Below, piece after piece: positions 14,138 through 15,060 of a DNA stretch of 15,060 nucleotides. The translations under genes and the position numbers were made by a program. Numbering within the stretch: position 1 is the stretch's first letter; each line of letters starts with the position of its first letter. This DNA is from Planctomycetaceae bacterium (GTDB lineage: Bacteria > Planctomycetota > Planctomycetia > Pirellulales > Thermoguttaceae): the NCBI GenBank assembly GCA_031261125.1, contig JAISJZ010000330.1, forward strand, positions 1-15,060, read 5' to 3'. The notes beneath the pieces were generated by a model. The model made no database searches, was not told where the DNA came from, and saw only the letters and a program-made list of their open reading frames with translations.

Positions 14138-14863
14138 CTACTCCGCGAATGCCATTTCTGCGTACCGCGGTTTAAGCAATCCGCCGACTTTACGGCTGTC
14201 GAACGCTTCCATATCCAGCGCATCAGACAGGTCGAGGATGTCGTCCCAATCTGCCTCGTTGTTGAACGTAAAACGAAGTTGTTCCTGCTGGTCTAATTCT
14301 GCCGGTGCCGAAAGTAATTTCACCTTGTACCGGTTCCGATTGTCCAAATAGTAGGTGCCGGGCAGTTGCCGATAAATCGGGTCGGTCACTCTGCCGGCGA
14401 TTTTCCGCAGCGAATCCCGCTGATACCATTCCGGGAACAAGCCGTAAGGCCGTCCGACGGAGAAAATCTCATTTGTGAACCGATAGGCAGCGTAATGGCA
14501 GTCCGGTACTTTTTCTGCGGATAATATGAGTTGGTCGATGAGCGTCGGGTCGAGAAACGGATAATCAGCACCGATGAAGACGCACGCATCCGCAGAAAAA
14601 TGTTCAAACGTTTGCTGCAAAAGCGACAACGTGTCTTTTGCCGGTGGTGCGAAAACAGGGACATCAAACGGAGCGAGCCGGCGCACCTGTTCCCCGGCTG
14701 CCCCTTCATCCGCTAAAACGATGACTCCGCTTAACAGTTCGCAGTCCGTCATTTGACGAACCACCCATTCCAAGACGGACATTCCGTTGAGCCGCCGAGC
14801 CAGATGACCGCACTGCTTTTCCGTCAGCAGCGCACCTTTGACGATTCCTAGTGTTTTCAGCAT
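14138..14863 (-). CDS. SpsF-like nucleotidyltransferase (cytidylyltransferase fold) with altered N-terminus
   Basis: The 241-residue protein follows the SpsF/NeuA-like nucleotidyltransferase fold. Residues 29-50 give SVLEWVVRQ and a VIVLAD strand (family: choose-partner helix, then IVVAT). VFIGADYPFLDP (95-106) resembles the metal-binding G-D-x-P segment, with Asp100. Residues 158-182 (GRVTDPIYRQL, then NRYKV) and LRFTFNNEADWDDI (196-209) match the SpsF C-terminal pattern EHVT-YIY and RLTVDTEEDL. The usual N-terminal nucleotide-binding loop R-x-GSxRLPGK is replaced by GALLTEKQCGHLARRLNG, so activity as a CTP:sugar transferase is uncertain. AAAGGA (14871-14876, minus strand) eight bases before the ATG gives a strong start. 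It is the first gene of the operon with the lipid-linked transferase, suggesting a role in surface glycan synthesis. Confidence 0.7.
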   Translation of the reverse strand: MLKTLGIVKGALLTEKQCGHLARRLNGMSVLEWVVRQMTDCELLSGVIVLADEGAAGEQVRRLAPFDVPVFAPPAKDTLSLLQQTFEHFSADACVFIGADYPFLDPTLIDQLILSAEKVPDCHYAAYRFTNEIFSVGRPYGLFPEWYQRDSLRKIAGRVTDPIYRQLPGTYYLDNRNRYKVKLLSAPAELDQQEQLRFTFNNEADWDDILDLSDALDMEAFDSRKVGGLLKPRYAEMAFAE

Positions 14864-14892
14864 TACGCAGTCCTTTCGCCGTGGGGGATGTA

Positions 14893-14935
14893 TTTGCGCA
14901 CAAAAATTCTTAACAGCAAGTACCTCCGGCGCAAA
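14893..14935 (-). repeat. Inverted repeat in the leader of the nucleotidyltransferase gene
   Basis: TTTGCGC (14893-14899) and GCGCAAA (14929-14935) are exact reverse complements 29 bases apart. They would form a hairpin in the transcript upstream of the nucleotidyltransferase start, with a GGAGG (minus strand, 14923-14927) in the loop. Seven base pairs with a long loop is weak on its own. Confidence 0.35.
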
Positions 14936-14946
14936 CCCGTTCCCCT

Positions 14947-14974
14947 ATTATACAAGGTATTACATTAAAATCAA
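14947..14974 (-). promoter_or_regulatory. Candidate promoter for the nucleotidyltransferase operon
   Basis: On the minus strand TATAAT is exact at 14947-14952. TTGATT (14969-14974, 4 of 6 to TTGACA) stands 16 bases upstream. A start near 14940 gives a leader of about 77 bases to the ATG at 14863. Confidence 0.5.
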
Positions 14975-15008
14975 ACAACTTGTCCAATTTTTTTGAAAAA
15001 TTTTTTAT

Positions 15009-15032
15009 ACATATTGTATTACATATTGTATT
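15009..15032. repeat. Exact 12-bp tandem repeat at the right edge
   Basis: ACATATTGTATT is present twice in direct succession (15009-15020 and 15021-15032). The related core GTATTACAT occurs at 14957-14965 and again across the repeat junction (15016-15024). The repeat sits between two divergent promoter-like sequences and overlaps the possible -35 of the rightward one, which suggests an operator. Confidence 0.6.
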
Positions 15033-15054
15033 TTCCTTTCACAGTTGCTATAAT
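15026..15054 (+). promoter_or_regulatory. Candidate rightward promoter pointing out of the window
   Basis: TGCTATAAT at 15046-15054 is an exact extended -10, with TATAAT at 15049-15054. TTGTAT (15026-15031, 3 of 6) is 17 bases upstream. The gene it would serve lies beyond 15060. Confidence 0.5.
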
Positions 15055-15060
15055 GCCGCT

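Noticed and set aside
14864..14919. Short leader frame ending in TAATG at the nucleotidyltransferase start
   Set aside because: It needs a TTG start only 3 bases after GGAGG, too close for normal initiation, so it is probably chance.

Overview
The window looks like a chromosomal segment of a Gram-negative-type bacterium from the Planctomycetota. The main evidence is the flagellin: its two conserved ends carry the segments I associate with planctomycete flagellins (N-terminal LSTG and GKDDPAGLIASE, C-terminal GPDVVSNQQ, LGIQS and LTRAQILVQS). The outer-membrane genes (MCE/MlaD protein, LpxI) and the mid-range base composition fit. A gut or other host-associated planctomycete is possible, but this cannot be decided from the sequence. 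The phylum call rests on recognition, not on a search.

Plus strand, left half (1-8113): the 3' part of an MCE/MlaD-type lipid-transport gene that runs off the left edge; an RluA-family pseudouridine synthase; a 283-bp spacer with degenerate ATTACGAAT repeats; a giant flagellin of 1590 residues; and LpxI, a lipid A enzyme. Minus strand, right half (8234-14863), in transcription order from the right: an SpsF-like nucleotidyltransferase and a WecA/TagO-type polyprenyl-phosphate sugar-phosphate transferase (8 bp apart); then, behind a duplicated extended -10 promoter, a sugar-porter MFS protein with an unusual periplasmic helical insertion, QueE of the 7-deazaguanine pathway, and a secreted SGNH/GDSL hydrolase; then, after a spacer with a perfect 12-bp hairpin, an unrecognised 227-residue protein. 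The two halves converge at 8114-8233. At the right edge a promoter-like sequence points out of the window, divergent from the nucleotidyltransferase.

Functionally the window is a mixture of envelope biogenesis (MCE transport, LpxI, lipid-linked glycan initiation), RNA modification (RluA, QueE), sugar uptake, and one stand-alone filament gene with no other flagellar genes beside it. The most remarkable object is the flagellin. Its normal core of about 490 residues is interrupted by roughly 1100 residues that seem to be an array of diverged strand-plus-helix repeats joined by Asp/Pro-rich linkers, with five cysteines. The second is the roughly 79-residue charged, helix-forming insertion between membrane segments 9 and 10 of the sugar porter. 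I see no tRNA, rRNA, CRISPR array, insertion sequence or prophage in the window.
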